A stretch of DNA of 64,000 nucleotides from Xanthomonas sp. 3793 (lineage in GTDB: Bacteria > Pseudomonadota > Gammaproteobacteria > Xanthomonadales > Xanthomonadaceae): positions 186,001 through 250,000 of the forward strand of contig NZ_JANTYU010000004.1 in NCBI RefSeq assembly GCF_024806835.1. The letters run 5' to 3'. Position numbers and translations under genes: made by a program. Positions 52,424-62,780 of this stretch are shown here, piece by piece (the first letter of the stretch is position 1; the number at the start of each line of letters is the position of its first letter). Below the pieces are notes generated by a model, which was given only the letters and a program-made list of their open reading frames with translations, was not told the origin of the DNA and searched no databases.

Positions 52424-54262
52424 TCACTCCAGCGTATACCCCACCCGCAGGCCGCCCCAATGCTTGCGGCCGACGAAGATCGGTGCAGACAGGTCGAACA
52501 TGATCTGGCCGGTATCGCGGCGATAAACCTGCAAACGATAAGGGTCGGTGTGCGCGCCCACGCTGCGGCCGACGCGGTCGGTGAACTTGCGCTTGGTGCG
52601 GTTGCCGACCAGATCGCGCTTGGCATCGCCGGTCAGCGGCTGGGTGAAACGCAGATTGTGGGTAGGCACATAGCCGTCGGGATTGGCGCAGATGGCGAAT
52701 ACGATCCACGCATGCGCATCCAGCAGCGGCTCCTGCAGCGGGGGCAGCACCTGATCGCAGACCGCGTCGAAGTCGGTACTGAACTTGGGCGGCTCCACCC
52801 CGGCAATCGGCGTGTAGGTGCGCGCGAACAACGCCGCTTCGTCGATCTGCCCGCGCGCGATGGCCTGCGCCAGTGCGGTGCCGATCTTGCCCGCCGTAGC
52901 GACGGCAAGTTCCTTGACGCGCGCGTGCCTGGGCACCTGCAATGGATCGGGCGGCAGGCGGAACAGGCCCACGCAGTCGCGCAGGGTTTCGGTGCCGCGC
53001 TCCAGCGCCTCGCTGCGTTCGGCCACGTGCGCGGCATGCTGCAGGTTGCTGCGCCCCAGCGCCACCACACCATCCACCGCACGCTCGATCCCGCGAATTT
53101 CGCCATCCTGCGCCTGGATGCGCCCGGCTACCGTGGTCATCGCGCTACTGGCCTGCCCAAGCACGTGGGTGATGCCATCGAGCACTGCCTCGGTGCCACG
53201 CGCGGAGGCAGCGCCCTCGCCCACCGCAGCACTGGTCTCGGCCAGGATCGCGCGCACATCGCGCGCCGCCGCCGCGGCACGTTCGGCCAGACGGCGGATC
53301 TCGGTGGCGACCACCGCAAAGCCGCGCCCGGCGTCGCCGGCATGCGCCGCTTCGATGCTGGCGTTGATCGACAGGATATTGGTCTGAAACGCCACCGAGT
53401 CGATGACTTCGATGACCTCGCCGGCACGTGCGGCGCGACGCTCCACCTCGTGCATGGCCTGGCCCAGGGCGTGTGCCGCGGCCACACCCTGGCGCGCGCT
53501 GTCATCGGCGCTGGCGGCCAGCGCGATCACCTGTGCCAGTTCGGCATTGACGTCCTGCAGGCTCGACGACAGCCGCTCCACCGCCGTGCGGGCGCCGTCC
53601 AGCGCTTCGGTCTGCGCCTGCGATTGACGCACCATCTCGTCGTTTTCGGCCACCAATGGCGGCACTTCGGCGGCGATCTGCACCGACAGCGCGACCGCCT
53701 GGCGGATCGCTTCGGCCAGATTGCCGAAGCCGGCCTGCAGCCGGCGGCCCATCTCGTTGTCCGCCAGGCCCGGCGGGAGCAGCAGTTCCAGCTCGCAGCC
53801 GGCCAGCGCCTGCGCAGTGCGCTCCAGCACGGTGCGGTCTTCGTGCTCGGCCTGTAGCCGTGCCACCAGCGGCTGCAGCAGCGGCGAGATCGGCACCGGG
53901 CGACTACCGTCGGCCAACCGTGTGGCTTCGCGCAACAGGATTGCGGTTTCGACGTGCGGCAACGACAGCATCCAGCCTCCGTGCTCGCGGTCGCGGATGT
54001 AACGCACGCGCCGGGCCGGGTCGTCGCCCGGTGCGGCCCACACCCCTTCGTCGCCGACCAGGTCGGTGACGCTCAATCCCCACAGCACGGAGGCCGGCAA
54101 GCCTTCCAGTTCGCTGGCGGTCTTGCCCAGCACGTCCAGGCCGGCGCGATTGCAGGCCACCACATGCGCCTCGACCGAGAGCCGCAACAAGGCAACCGGC
54201 GCGTCGGGGAGCAGGGCCGCACGCGTGTGCGACGGCAGGTCAGGCGAGTGCATCGAGCTCAT
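52424..54262 (-). CDS. Soluble methyl-accepting chemotaxis protein with PAS and C-terminal sensory-like domain
   Basis: A 612-residue chemoreceptor without transmembrane segments. Residues 1-110 form a PAS-like domain ([25 protein letters not shown]). About 180-430 is the MCP coiled coil with the conserved tip [20 protein letters not shown] ... [16 protein letters not shown], which binds CheA and CheW. About 440-612 is a separate domain ending [22 protein letters not shown], which resembles cytoplasmic-receptor tails and could bind a ligand. ATG 54262. It would signal from the cytoplasm, perhaps about energy or redox state. No other chemotaxis gene is near. Confidence 0.85.
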   Translation of the reverse strand: MSSMHSPDLPSHTRAALLPDAPVALLRLSVEAHVVACNRAGLDVLGKTASELEGLPASVLWGLSVTDLVGDEGVWAAPGDDPARRVRYIRDREHGGWMLSLPHVETAILLREATRLADGSRPVPISPLLQPLVARLQAEHEDRTVLERTAQALAGCELELLLPPGLADNEMGRRLQAGFGNLAEAIRQAVALSVQIAAEVPPLVAENDEMVRQSQAQTEALDGARTAVERLSSSLQDVNAELAQVIALAASADDSARQGVAAAHALGQAMHEVERRAARAGEVIEVIDSVAFQTNILSINASIEAAHAGDAGRGFAVVATEIRRLAERAAAAARDVRAILAETSAAVGEGAASARGTEAVLDGITHVLGQASSAMTTVAGRIQAQDGEIRGIERAVDGVVALGRSNLQHAAHVAERSEALERGTETLRDCVGLFRLPPDPLQVPRHARVKELAVATAGKIGTALAQAIARGQIDEAALFARTYTPIAGVEPPKFSTDFDAVCDQVLPPLQEPLLDAHAWIVFAICANPDGYVPTHNLRFTQPLTGDAKRDLVGNRTKRKFTDRVGRSVGAHTDPYRLQVYRRDTGQIMFDLSAPIFVGRKHWGGLRVGYTLE

Positions 54263-54339
54263 GGGGATTCCTAATCCATCGGTGTGGTTAGCGGCGCGCG
54301 GCAGGCAGAGTTGAGCCGCACTCATCCGTGGCGGTTGGC

Positions 54340-56049
54340 TCAGTAACCGGCCGCCTGCCCGTCCTTGCGGCTTTCCGACGCGCCGTAATACACGCCATTG
54401 CCCGGGTCGCGGGCGATCGCCTGATAGCCGCCATACGGGCCGTCGGCAAAGATCACCCGATGGCCTTTGCGCATCAGTGCGCGAATGGTGTCGTAGGAGA
54501 ACCCGGTCTCCAGATTGAGCTCGCCGCCGTCACTCATGGCGGTGGCCTGGCCAGTCGGCTCGGTGGAGCCCTCGTGCTGGATGCGTGGCGCGTCGCCGGC
54601 CTCCTGCAGATTCATATGGAAATCCACCAGGTTCATCACGATCTGCACATGCCCCTGCGGCTGCATCGCCCCGCCCATCACCCCGAAGCTCAGCCACGGC
54701 TTGCCGTCCTTGGTGACGAAGGCCGGGATGATGGTCTGGAACGGCCGCTTACCCGGCGCGTAGCCGTTGGGGTGGTCCTTCTTCAGCACGAACATCTCGC
54801 CACGGTCCTGCAGGATGAAGCCCAGCCCCGGCGGCGCCATACCGCTGCCCATGCCGCGGTAGTTGGACTGGATCAACGACACCATCATGCCGTCGGCATC
54901 TGCCACGGTCATGTAGATGGTGTCGCCTTCTTCGAGCTGCTTGGGCGTGCCCGGCTGCACCTCCTTGAGCGCCTTGTCCATGGAGATCAGCGCGCGACGC
55001 TGGGCGGCGTAGTCCTTGGAGACCAGCCTGGCCAGCGGCGCGGGCTGGAAGGCCGGGTCGGCATAGAAACGCGCGCGGTCGGCGAAGACCAGCTTCTTGG
55101 CCTCGGTGAACAGGTGCACGTGCTCGGCCGAGCCGAACGGGATCTTGGAGAAGTCGTAGCCTTCCAGGATGTTGAGCATCTGCAGCGCGGCGATGCCCTG
55201 GCTGTTGGGCGGCAGCTCCCACACGTCGTAACCGCGGTAATTCGTGCTGACCGGCTCCACCCATTCGCCCTGATGGCTGGCCATGTCCGCATAGCTCAGG
55301 TAGCCGCCATTGGCCTTGAAGTAGGCGCCGATGGTGCGGGCGATATCGCCCTTGTAGAACGCATCGCGGCCGCCGTCGGCGATCTGCTGCAAGGTGTTGG
55401 CCAGGTTCGGGTTCTTCCACAGCTCGCCCTTGCGCGGGGCATGGCCGTCGATGGTGAACTGCTCCTTGAAGCCGGGGTACTGCGACAGCCGCGGCACCGA
55501 GCGGTCCCAGTAATAGGCGATGGTTTCGGCCACCGGATGGCCTTCGCGCGCGTAGCGGATCGCCGGGGCCAGGTTCTGCGCCATCGGCTTGCGGCCAAAG
55601 CGCTCGTGCAGCGCGAACCAGCCATCCACCGCGCCCGGCACCGACACCGGCAACGGGCCGGTCGGCGGAATGTCCTTCAGCCCGCGGCGCTGGAACTCGG
55701 CCAGGGTCAGCGACCTGGGCGAACGGCCTGAGCCGTTGTACCCATAGAGTTTGTTGGTCTTGGGATCCCAGACGATGGCGAACAGATCCCCGCCCACCCC
55801 ATTGCCGGTCGGCTCCATCAGGCCTAGCGCGGCATTGGCGGCAATCGCCGCATCCACCGCCGAGCCGCCGTTCTTCATCACATCCAGCGCGATCTGGGTG
55901 GCCAGCGGTTGCGACGTCGCCGCCATCGCATGCGGGGCGATCACTTCGGAGCGGGTAGCGAAGCCCTGCCCGGTGATCCGGTCGGCGGCACCGAGAGACG
56001 GCGCCAGCAGCGTCAGAGCAGACACAAGTAAGACGGGTACGCGACGCAT
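54340..56049 (-). CDS. ggt: Gamma-glutamyltransferase
   Basis: An exported N-terminal-nucleophile enzyme that removes or transfers the gamma-glutamyl group of glutathione and related peptides. 569 residues with signal peptide ([22 protein letters not shown]). The precursor is expected to cleave itself before the Thr in [17 protein letters not shown] (about residue 375), giving large and small subunits. The glutamate-binding region ([24 protein letters not shown]) lies after that. Start at ATG 56049 with GGAG upstream; the frame extends to 56181 without support. It is divergent from the ilv leader. Confidence 0.95.
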   Translation of the reverse strand: MRRVPVLLVSALTLLAPSLGAADRITGQGFATRSEVIAPHAMAATSQPLATQIALDVMKNGGSAVDAAIAANAALGLMEPTGNGVGGDLFAIVWDPKTNKLYGYNGSGRSPRSLTLAEFQRRGLKDIPPTGPLPVSVPGAVDGWFALHERFGRKPMAQNLAPAIRYAREGHPVAETIAYYWDRSVPRLSQYPGFKEQFTIDGHAPRKGELWKNPNLANTLQQIADGGRDAFYKGDIARTIGAYFKANGGYLSYADMASHQGEWVEPVSTNYRGYDVWELPPNSQGIAALQMLNILEGYDFSKIPFGSAEHVHLFTEAKKLVFADRARFYADPAFQPAPLARLVSKDYAAQRRALISMDKALKEVQPGTPKQLEEGDTIYMTVADADGMMVSLIQSNYRGMGSGMAPPGLGFILQDRGEMFVLKKDHPNGYAPGKRPFQTIIPAFVTKDGKPWLSFGVMGGAMQPQGHVQIVMNLVDFHMNLQEAGDAPRIQHEGSTEPTGQATAMSDGGELNLETGFSYDTIRALMRKGHRVIFADGPYGGYQAIARDPGNGVYYGASESRKDGQAAGY

Positions 56050-56273
56050 GATCCAGAGCTCCCCACGACACAACGAATGAAGGACCAACCATACCAGCGG
56101 CCTTGATCGCAGCGCTCGATCCCAGCCACACTGCAGCGATAAAACCGCGCAGTTGGTGACGCACATCGGCGATGTCGGCAAGTCGTCGATCCAGTTTCAT
56201 GGGAAACCATGCTGCTGTCATGAGGCTTCGCGCTCGGTAAGCGGCACCGATCCAGCTGTTTCACCCGCAAGGG

Positions 56274-56303
56274 TTGACACCCTACCGGCAGCGATGGTTA
56301 TCT
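56274..56303 (+). promoter_or_regulatory. Promoter of the ilvC operon leader
   Basis: Perfect -35 TTGACA (56274-56279), an 18-base spacer and TTATCT (56298-56303). The expected start falls at A56310, which is the first base of the leader peptide's ATG. No ribosome-binding site lies between the promoter and that ATG, so the leader may be translated from a leaderless RNA. Confidence 0.7.
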
Positions 56304-56309
56304 CAACGC

Positions 56310-56432
56310 ATGCCGCAACGCACCGCCACCACGAACGCCCTCCTGACCGCGCCCTTGGGCGCGACGGCAGCGTCGCTTCTCGTGCTCGTACTTATTACCT
56401 CGCCAACCGGTGCGGGACGCGGCTTCGTGTAG
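56310..56432 (+). CDS. Leader peptide of the branched-chain operon (ilv attenuator)
   Basis: A 40-codon reading frame (MPQRTATTNALL... ending GAGRGFV) with the control run LLVLVLIT at codons 23-30: four Leu, two Val and one Ile within seven codons. Its stop codon is followed 29 bases later by a terminator. Codons near the end (ACCGGTGCGGG) are complementary to the ascending arm of that terminator, as required for an antiterminator. When charged Leu, Val or Ile tRNA is scarce, a ribosome stalled in the run would let the antiterminator form and ilvCGM-tdcB-leuA be transcribed. Such leaders have been proposed for xanthomonads by comparative genomics. Confidence 0.85.
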   Translation: MPQRTATTNALLTAPLGATAASLLVLVLITSPTGAGRGFV

Positions 56433-56494
56433 GTAACAGACACACAAGGCTTCGATCAGACCCCGCACCGGCAACGGCGCGGGGTTTCGCGTTT
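56407..56494 (+). promoter_or_regulatory. Attenuator: antiterminator and terminator pair before ilvC
   Basis: Terminator: CCCCGC (56461-56466) pairs with GCGGGG (56479-56484), extended by A-T and G-T pairs, then TTTCGCGTTT. Antiterminator: CCGGTGCGGG (56407-56416, inside the leader peptide gene) is exactly complementary to CCCGCACCGG (56462-56471), covering the terminator's left arm over ten bases. The two structures are mutually exclusive. Confidence 0.85.
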
Positions 56495-56692
56495 CAGGGA
56501 CCCCCAAAAGTTTCGAATGACATGAACGACACCACCGACATCGCCGCAGCCCCTTCCATCAGTGCCAGCAACTGCGCTGCCGCAAGCCTCCGCGTGCACG
56601 GTGTTCTCGCTCATCCCCGCTTTGTTCGGCCAACCAGCCTCTGCGCTGCTAGCTGATCCCTTTCCCACTGCCAACCCCGCAAGGACTACTTC

Positions 56693-57694
56693 ATGAGCAA
56701 CGACACCCAACCGAAAATCGCGATCATCGGCTACGGCAGCCAGGGCCGCGCGCATGCGCTGAACCTGCGCGATTCCGGCTTCGACGTCACCGTCGGCCTG
56801 CGTCCCGGCGGCCCCACCGAATCCAAGGCCCAGGCCGACGGCTTCACCGTCGTGGCGCCGGCCGAGGCGGTGAAGAGTGCCGATCTGGTCGCGATCCTGA
56901 CCCCGGACATGGTGCAGAAGAAGCTCTACGAAGAGGTCATTGCCCCGAACATGAAGCAAGGCGCCTGCCTGCTGTTCGCGCATGGCTTGAACGTGCATTT
57001 CGACATGATCACCCCGCGTGCCGATCTGGACGTGGTGCTGGTCGCGCCGAAGGGTCCCGGCGCGCTGGTGCGTCGCGAATATGAGATCGGCCGCGGCGTG
57101 CCGTGCATCTATGCGGTCTACCAGGACACCAGCGGCAAGGCCGAGCAGTTCGCGCTGACCTATGCCGGCGGCCTGGGCGGCGCGCGCGCCAACATCATCA
57201 AGACCACCTTCAAGGAAGAAACCGAAACCGATCTGTTCGGCGAGCAGGCCGTGCTGTGCGGTGGCGCCTCGTCGCTGGTGCAGGCCGGGTTCGAAGTTTT
57301 GGTGGAAGCCGGCTATCAGCCGGAGATCGCGTACTACGAAGTGCTGCACGAACTGAAGTTGATCGTGGACCTGTTTTACGAAGGCGGCATCACCCGCATG
57401 CTGGAATTCGTGTCCGAAACCGCGCAATACGGCGACTATGTCAGCGGCCCGCGCGTGATCGACGCCAGCACCAAGGCACGCATGAAGGACGTGCTGACCG
57501 ACATCCAGAACGGCACCTTCACCAAGAACTGGGTGGCCGAATACGAAGCCGGCCTGCCGAACTACACCAAGTTCAAGCAGGCCGACCTGGAACACCCGAT
57601 CGAAGAAGTGGGCAAGAAACTGCGCGCCAAGATGGTGTGGCTCAACGGCGAACAGCAAGCCGCTGCCGCACCAGCAAATCAGCAAGCGGCATAA
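56693..57694 (+). CDS. ilvC: Ketol-acid reductoisomerase (NADP+)
   Basis: Second step of isoleucine/valine synthesis: isomerises and reduces acetolactate or acetohydroxybutyrate. 333 residues, the short class I form. The NADPH fold [21 protein letters not shown] is at the start. [21 protein letters not shown], the metal-binding [14 protein letters not shown] and [19 protein letters not shown] follow. ATG 56693 has AAGGA upstream. It is the first structural gene after the attenuator; ilvG begins 44 bases after its stop. Confidence 0.97.
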   Translation: MSNDTQPKIAIIGYGSQGRAHALNLRDSGFDVTVGLRPGGPTESKAQADGFTVVAPAEAVKSADLVAILTPDMVQKKLYEEVIAPNMKQGACLLFAHGLNVHFDMITPRADLDVVLVAPKGPGALVRREYEIGRGVPCIYAVYQDTSGKAEQFALTYAGGLGGARANIIKTTFKEETETDLFGEQAVLCGGASSLVQAGFEVLVEAGYQPEIAYYEVLHELKLIVDLFYEGGITRMLEFVSETAQYGDYVSGPRVIDASTKARMKDVLTDIQNGTFTKNWVAEYEAGLPNYTKFKQADLEHPIEEVGKKLRAKMVWLNGEQQAAAAPANQQAA

Positions 57695-57738
57695 CGCCGC
57701 CGCATCCCCCACCGTTTAACACCGAAGGTCCGCAACGC

Positions 57739-59460
57739 ATGAACACCTCCGCACACAGCACGCCCCGCAACGGCGCGCGCTGGCTGACGCAGGCCCTGGA
57801 AGCCGAGGGCGTGGAAACGCTGTTCGGTTATCCGGGCGGCACCATCATGCCGTTCTACGACGCCCTGGTGGATTCCAGGCTCAAGCACATCCTGGTCCGT
57901 CACGAACAGGGCGCCGCCCTTGCCGCCAACGGCTATGCCCGTGCCAGCGGCAAGGTCGGCGTGTGCGTGGCCACCTCCGGCCCGGGCGCGTCCAATCTGG
58001 TGACCGGCATTGCGGACGCAATGCTCGATTCGGTGCCGATGGTGTGCCTGACCGGTCAGGTCGCCACGCCGCTGCTGGGCACCGATGCCTTCCAGGAACT
58101 GGACGTGTTCGGCATGACCATGCCGATCGTCAAGCACAGCTTTCTGGTGCGCAGCGTGGACCAGTTCCCGGAGATCGTGCGCGAGGCGTTTCGCATCGCG
58201 CGCGAAGGCCGCCCGGGCCCGGTGTTGATCGACTTGCCCAAGGACGTGCAGATCGCCGATGCCTCGCATCTGCCAGATCATGTGCCGGCGGCAGTGTTGC
58301 CGCCTCCGGCCCCGGAAGATGCGAAATTGGCCGAAGCGCTGGCGGCCATCGCCAGCGCCGAACGCCCGGTGGTGTACGGCGGTGGCGGCATCGCCCTGGC
58401 CGGTGCGGTGGAGGCGTTTCGGCGCTTTGTCGAAGCCACCGGCATTCCCACCGCGCTGACCTTGCGCGGCCTGGGCGCGCTGCCGCATGCGCATCCGGAT
58501 TATCTGGGCATGCTGGGCATGCACGGCACCCGCGCGGCCAATATGGCGATCCAGGAATGCGATCTGTTGGTGGTGGTCGGCGCACGCTTCGATGACCGTG
58601 CCACCGGCAAGTTGAGCGAATTCGCACCATTCGCGCGCGTCATCCATCTGGATGCCGATGCGTATGAAATCTCCAAGCTGCGTACGGCCGACATCGCCGT
58701 GCCCGGCGATGTGGCGGTCAGTCTGAAGGCATTGAGCGCAGCACGTGGCAATTGCCAGGCATGGCGCACGCGCTGCTTTGCCAACCGCGAAAAATTCGGC
58801 GCGCGTTACGACGCGCCCGGCACCGATATCTACGCGCCGGCGCTGCTCAAGCGCCTGAGCGAAGTGGCCCCGGCCGACACCATCATCGCGTGCGACGTGG
58901 GTCAGCATCAGATGTGGGTGGCCCAGCATTGCCGCTTCAACGATCCGCGCAATCACCTCACCAGCGGCGCGCTCGGCACGATGGGCTTCGGCCTGCCGGC
59001 GGCGATGGGCGCGCAGTTCGCCTGCCCCGACCGCACCGTGGTGCTGGTCTCCGGCGATGGCAGTTTCATGATGAACGTGCAGGAGCTGGTGACGATCGCG
59101 CGCTGCAAGCTGCCGGTGAAGATCGTGCTGCTGGACAACAGCTCGCTGGGCATGGTGCGGCAGTGGCAGGAGCTGTTCTTTGCCGAGCGCTACAGCGAAA
59201 TCGATCTGTCCGACAACCCGGATTTTGCCGCGCTGGCGCAGGTGTTCGGCATCCCGGCCAAGCGCATCATCGCGCGCGGCGATGTGGATGCGGCACTGGC
59301 GGAATTGCTGTCCCAACCCGGCCCCGGCCTGCTGCACGTTGCCATCGACGCACGCGCCAACGTATGGCCGCTGGTGCCGCCCAACAACGCCAACAGCACC
59401 ATGCTGGACAGCAATCCTGCACACGCGGCCAAGGAGACGACACATGCGTTACCGGCTTGA
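57739..59460 (+). CDS. ilvG: Acetolactate synthase large subunit
   Basis: A thiamine-pyrophosphate enzyme making acetolactate and acetohydroxybutyrate, first committed step of valine and isoleucine synthesis. 573 residues. GYPGGTIMPFYDAL with RHEQGAALAANGYARA (catalytic Glu), the FAD region and the TPP motif GDGSFMMNVQELVTIARCKLPVKIVLLDN (in part GDGSFMMNVQEL, about residue 440) are intact. The next gene, ilvM, begins 17 bases before its stop, so the subunits are co-translated. Its call as ilvG rests on pairing with an ilvM-type small subunit. Confidence 0.96.
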   Translation: MNTSAHSTPRNGARWLTQALEAEGVETLFGYPGGTIMPFYDALVDSRLKHILVRHEQGAALAANGYARASGKVGVCVATSGPGASNLVTGIADAMLDSVPMVCLTGQVATPLLGTDAFQELDVFGMTMPIVKHSFLVRSVDQFPEIVREAFRIAREGRPGPVLIDLPKDVQIADASHLPDHVPAAVLPPPAPEDAKLAEALAAIASAERPVVYGGGGIALAGAVEAFRRFVEATGIPTALTLRGLGALPHAHPDYLGMLGMHGTRAANMAIQECDLLVVVGARFDDRATGKLSEFAPFARVIHLDADAYEISKLRTADIAVPGDVAVSLKALSAARGNCQAWRTRCFANREKFGARYDAPGTDIYAPALLKRLSEVAPADTIIACDVGQHQMWVAQHCRFNDPRNHLTSGALGTMGFGLPAAMGAQFACPDRTVVLVSGDGSFMMNVQELVTIARCKLPVKIVLLDNSSLGMVRQWQELFFAERYSEIDLSDNPDFAALAQVFGIPAKRIIARGDVDAALAELLSQPGPGLLHVAIDARANVWPLVPPNNANSTMLDSNPAHAAKETTHALPA

Positions 59461-59701
59461 CCTGGTGCTGAAGCCGGCCGAAGGCGCATTGGTGCGGGTG
59501 ATCGGCATGACCGAGCGCCGCGGGTTCCGCCCGTGTGCCATCCAGGGCGCCGCCGCGCCGGACGATGCCGGGCGCTGGCACCTGCAGTTGGACGTGGACA
59601 GCAGCCGGCCGCCGGAAACACTGCGGCTGCAGCTCGAAAAGGTGTACGACTGCGAGTCGGTGGTGATCACGGCACTGGAATCGATCGAGGCCGCCGCATG
59701 A
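59444..59701 (+). CDS. ilvM: Acetolactate synthase small regulatory subunit (ACT domain)
   Basis: An 85-residue single ACT domain (YRLDLVLKPAEGALVRVIGMTERRGFRPCAIQG, then LQLDVDSSRPPETLRLQLEKVYDCESV), the size of the enteric IlvM type rather than the longer IlvH. It stabilises and regulates IlvG. ATG 59444 follows AAGGAG and lies within the end of ilvG. The frame is open further upstream only as a shadow. Confidence 0.92.
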   Translation: MRYRLDLVLKPAEGALVRVIGMTERRGFRPCAIQGAAAPDDAGRWHLQLDVDSSRPPETLRLQLEKVYDCESVVITALESIEAAA

Positions 59702-59791
59702 CCACGCAGACCTGGGCCACGCAAACCTCGCGCGACCACCAGACCACCGTCCGGAGGTGTCTTCTTCCGGATCGGCCGCGCGCGTGCCGCA

Positions 59792-60910
59792 ATGCCTGAT
59801 TCCGGCCGCCCCGCTTCGCAGGAACCAGACGTAGGCGACGTGGCCGTCAGCGTGGCCGACGTGCTGGCCGCGCAGGCCCGCCTGCGCAAGTACCTGTCGC
59901 CCACGCCGCTGCATTATGCCGAGCGCTTCGGCGTGTGGCTGAAGCTGGAAAACCTGCAGCGCACCGGCTCCTACAAGGTGCGCGGCGCATTGAACGCGTT
60001 GCTGGCGGGGCTGGAACGTGGCGACGAGCGTCCGGTGATCTGCGCATCGGCCGGCAACCATGCGCAAGGCGTGGCATGGTCGGCATACAGGCTGGGCGTG
60101 CAGGCGATTACGGTGATGCCATACGGCGCGCCGCAGACCAAGATCGCCGGTGTTGCGCACTGGGGCGCCACCGTCCGCCAGCATGGCAACAGTTACGACG
60201 AAGCGTTTGCGTTCGCGCGCGAGCTGGCCGACCAGAACGGCTACCGTTTCCTATCCGCCTTCGACGATCCGGATGTGATCGCCGGGCAAGGCACGGTCGG
60301 CATCGAACTGGCTGCGCATGCGCCGGACGTGGTGATCGTGCCGATCGGCGGCGGCGGCCTGGCCTCCGGGGTGGCGCTTGCGCTGAAATCGCAAGGCGTG
60401 CGCATCGTCGGCGCGCAGGTGGAAGGTGTCGATTCGATGGCCCGCGCCGTACGCGGCGATCTGCGTGAAATCGCTCCCGTCCCCACCCTGGCCGACGGCG
60501 TGAAGGTCAAGATTCCCGGCTTTCTGACCCGCCGTTTATGCGCGAGCCTGCTCGACGATGTGGTGATCGTGCGCGAAGCCGAATTGCGTGAAACCCTGGT
60601 ACGCCTGGCGCTGGAAGAGCACGTCATCGCCGAGGGCGCCGGTGCGCTGGCACTGGCCGCCGGTCGCCGTGTTGCAGGCAAACGCAAATGTGCGGTGGTC
60701 TCTGGCGGTAATATCGACGCAACGGTTCTGGCCGCACTCTTGTCCGAGGTGCGGCCGCGTCCGCCACGCAAACCGCGGCGTCGCAATACCGAACGACTCC
60801 GCAACGAACGCAGCGTCAAGCCCATACCCCAAACACCCGCTCTTTCCCGCCCATCCGCAGTCGCTTCAACGCCTGTCACCGCCATCGCCGTAGAGGAGTC
60901 TTCCTGGTGA
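59792..60910 (+). CDS. Threonine dehydratase, catabolic-type (TdcB-like)
   Basis: A fold-type II PLP enzyme of 372 residues that deaminates threonine to 2-oxobutyrate, feeding isoleucine synthesis. Visible: [29 protein letters not shown] with the PLP lysine (SYKVRG, about residue 61), SAGNHAQG and the PLP phosphate loop GGGGLASG. The C-terminus lacks the two ACT-like regulatory domains of IlvA. It instead carries a basic, Pro/Arg-rich tail of about 50 residues ([20 protein letters not shown]). So feedback inhibition by isoleucine is not expected from the sequence. Its stop overlaps the leuA start by four bases. Confidence 0.9.
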   Translation: MPDSGRPASQEPDVGDVAVSVADVLAAQARLRKYLSPTPLHYAERFGVWLKLENLQRTGSYKVRGALNALLAGLERGDERPVICASAGNHAQGVAWSAYRLGVQAITVMPYGAPQTKIAGVAHWGATVRQHGNSYDEAFAFARELADQNGYRFLSAFDDPDVIAGQGTVGIELAAHAPDVVIVPIGGGGLASGVALALKSQGVRIVGAQVEGVDSMARAVRGDLREIAPVPTLADGVKVKIPGFLTRRLCASLLDDVVIVREAELRETLVRLALEEHVIAEGAGALALAAGRRVAGKRKCAVVSGGNIDATVLAALLSEVRPRPPRKPRRRNTERLRNERSVKPIPQTPALSRPSAVASTPVTAIAVEESSW

Positions 60911-62469
60911 ACACGACCGTATCCAACCAGACCCCGCGTATCCGAATTTTCGACACCACCCTGCGCGACGGCGAGCAATCCCCCGGCTGCAGCATGACGC
61001 CCCAGCAGAAGCTGGTCATGGCGCGCGCGCTGGACGAACTCGGCGTGGACATCATCGAAACCGGCTTTCCGGCCAGTTCGCATTCGGACCGCGAAGCTGT
61101 GGCGATGATCGGCCGCGAGCTGCGTCGTCCCACCCTTGCGGTGCTGTCGCGCTGCCTGCAGGCGGATATTGAAACCTCGGCAAAGGCGCTGGAAGCTGCA
61201 GCCAACCCGCGCCTGCATGTGTTCCTGTCCACCAGCCCGCTGCACCGCGAGCACAAGTTGCGCATGAGCCGCGAACAGGTGCTGGAATCGGTGCACAAGC
61301 ACGTGACGCTGGCGCGCGGCTATATCGATGACGTGGAGTTTTCTGCCGAAGACGCGACCCGCACCGAAGAAGATTTCCTGGCCGAGGTCACCCGTGTGGC
61401 GATTGCGGCCGGTGCCACCACGATCAACCTGCCCGACACGGTGGGCTTCACCACGCCGGAAGAGATCCGCGGCATGTTCGCGCGGCTGATCGCCAGCGTG
61501 GAAGGCGCCGACAAGGTGATCTTCAGCGCGCATTGCCACAACGACCTGGGCCTGGCGGTGGCCAATTCGCTGGCAGCGATCGAAGGCGGCGCACGCCAGG
61601 TGGAATGCACCATCAACGGCATTGGCGAGCGTGCGGGCAACTGCGCACTGGAAGAAATCACCATGGCGCTGAAGGTACGCGGTGCGTTCTACAACATCGA
61701 TTCGTCGATCAATACTCCACGCATCGTCTCCACCTCGCAGTTGCTGCAGCGCCTGGTCGGCATGCCGGTACAGCGCAACAAGGCGGTGGTCGGTGGCAAT
61801 GCGTTCGCGCACGAGTCGGGCATCCACCAGCACGGCATGCTGCGCCATCGCGGCACCTACGAAATCATGCGTCCGGAAGATGTGGGCTGGGAATCGTCGC
61901 AAATGGTGCTGGGCCGCCACAGCGGCCGTGCAGCGGTCGAGCAGCGCCTGCGTGCCCTGGGATATCTGCTGGAAGAAGAAGAGGTCAAGCTGGTCTTCGA
62001 GCAGTTCAAGGCATTGTGCGAAAAGCAGCGCGTGGTCACCGACGCGGACCTGCAGGCATTGATGCAGGACGCCACCGTGCAGGAAGGCTACCGCCTGGCC
62101 TCGATGACCATCAGCGATGTCGGCAGCCGTGCCAATGCGCTGGTGGAATTGTCCGACCCGGAAGGCAATCGCGTCGCCGAGACTGCGCAGGGCAACGGCC
62201 CGGTCGATGCCTTGTTCGGTGCGCTGGCCTCGGCCACCGGCGTGAAGCTGGAGCTGGACAGCTACCAGGTACACAGCGTAGGCATCGGTGCGGACGCCCG
62301 AGGCGAAGCCAGCCTGAGCGTGCGCCACGACGGCGTGGAGTACGAAGGCACCGGCACCAGCAAGGACATCATCGAAGCCAGCGCACTGGCGTGGCTGGAT
62401 GTGGCCAACCGCCTGTTGCGTCAGCGCGAGCGCGGCGTGGTCGCCGGCAAGACGGCTGCGGTGGCGTAG
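60907..62469 (+). CDS. leuA: 2-isopropylmalate synthase
   Basis: First step of leucine synthesis: condenses 2-oxoisovalerate with acetyl-CoA. 520 residues. The catalytic barrel starts [19 protein letters not shown], metal ligands are in the [16 protein letters not shown] stretch, and [16 protein letters not shown] follows. The C-terminal regulatory domain (about 390-510, with [13 protein letters not shown]) is complete, so leucine feedback is likely. The start is GTG at 60907, with AGGAG upstream and a GTGA overlap with the dehydratase stop. It ends the attenuated operon and shares its substrate with valine synthesis. Confidence 0.97.
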   Translation: MNTTVSNQTPRIRIFDTTLRDGEQSPGCSMTPQQKLVMARALDELGVDIIETGFPASSHSDREAVAMIGRELRRPTLAVLSRCLQADIETSAKALEAAANPRLHVFLSTSPLHREHKLRMSREQVLESVHKHVTLARGYIDDVEFSAEDATRTEEDFLAEVTRVAIAAGATTINLPDTVGFTTPEEIRGMFARLIASVEGADKVIFSAHCHNDLGLAVANSLAAIEGGARQVECTINGIGERAGNCALEEITMALKVRGAFYNIDSSINTPRIVSTSQLLQRLVGMPVQRNKAVVGGNAFAHESGIHQHGMLRHRGTYEIMRPEDVGWESSQMVLGRHSGRAAVEQRLRALGYLLEEEEVKLVFEQFKALCEKQRVVTDADLQALMQDATVQEGYRLASMTISDVGSRANALVELSDPEGNRVAETAQGNGPVDALFGALASATGVKLELDSYQVHSVGIGADARGEASLSVRHDGVEYEGTGTSKDIIEASALAWLDVANRLLRQRERGVVAGKTAAVA

Positions 62470-62498
62470 CGCTGTCATCTGCTAAACGATGTAAATCT

Positions 62499-62537
62499 GA
62501 CGGCCGGCGGAGTGATCTGCTGGCCGTCTTGGTTTTT
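62499..62537 (+). terminator. Rho-independent terminator of the ilvC-leuA operon
   Basis: A 13-bp stem GACGGCCGGCGGA / TCTGCTGGCCGTC (two G-T pairs) with a GTGA tetraloop, followed by TTGGTTTTT, 30 bases after leuA. Confidence 0.9.
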
Positions 62538-62569
62538 GGTGGTTGGTGATTTGAACGTTTTCTAAGAAT

Positions 62570-62611
62570 GCATTGCTTGCCGATCAGCAGCCGCGAAGAG
62601 TGGGAGCGCGG
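62570..62611. repeat. 42-bp direct repeat, copy 1
   Basis: The 42 bases starting GCATTGCTTGCCGATCAGCA recur exactly at 62947-62988. Each copy precedes a palindromic intergenic repeat (type B here, type A at the second). The first 11 bases, GCATTGCTTGC, also precede the type B copy at 28042. Confidence 0.9.
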
Positions 62612-62678
62612 CGCCACATCGACCAATCCCACGCACGACGTCTGCCGGTTTCGCGCAAACGCCTCGATCACTGAGGGC

Positions 62679-62780
62679 GCTTGCACGCGTACCAGCGTGG
62701 GACACGCCGCAAGTACGTCCCTGTAGGCTCTTACGCGGCATCCATGCCGCGTAAGGTCCCACGCCGGTACGCGCGCAAGC
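62679..62780. repeat. Type B palindromic intergenic repeat (copy 4, inverted and with altered arms)
   Basis: The core CTTACGCGGCATCCATGCCGCGTAAG is intact. The outer arms differ from other B copies (GCTTGCACGCGTACCAGCGTGGGAC against its imperfect inverse GGTCCCACGCCGGTACGCGCGCAAGC), yet they are still complementary to each other, showing compensated change. Confidence 0.8.

Noticed and set aside
56522..56656. 44-codon frame between the attenuator and ilvC
   Set aside because: No clear ribosome-binding site and no bias to Leu, Val or Ile; the leader peptide at 56310 already explains the attenuator.
57679..59445. Minus-strand frame of 588 codons
   Set aside because: Antisense to ilvG, which is certain from its TPP and catalytic motifs.
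60241..62478. Minus-strand frame of 745 codons
   Set aside because: Antisense to the dehydratase and leuA; its length reflects GC bias at third positions.
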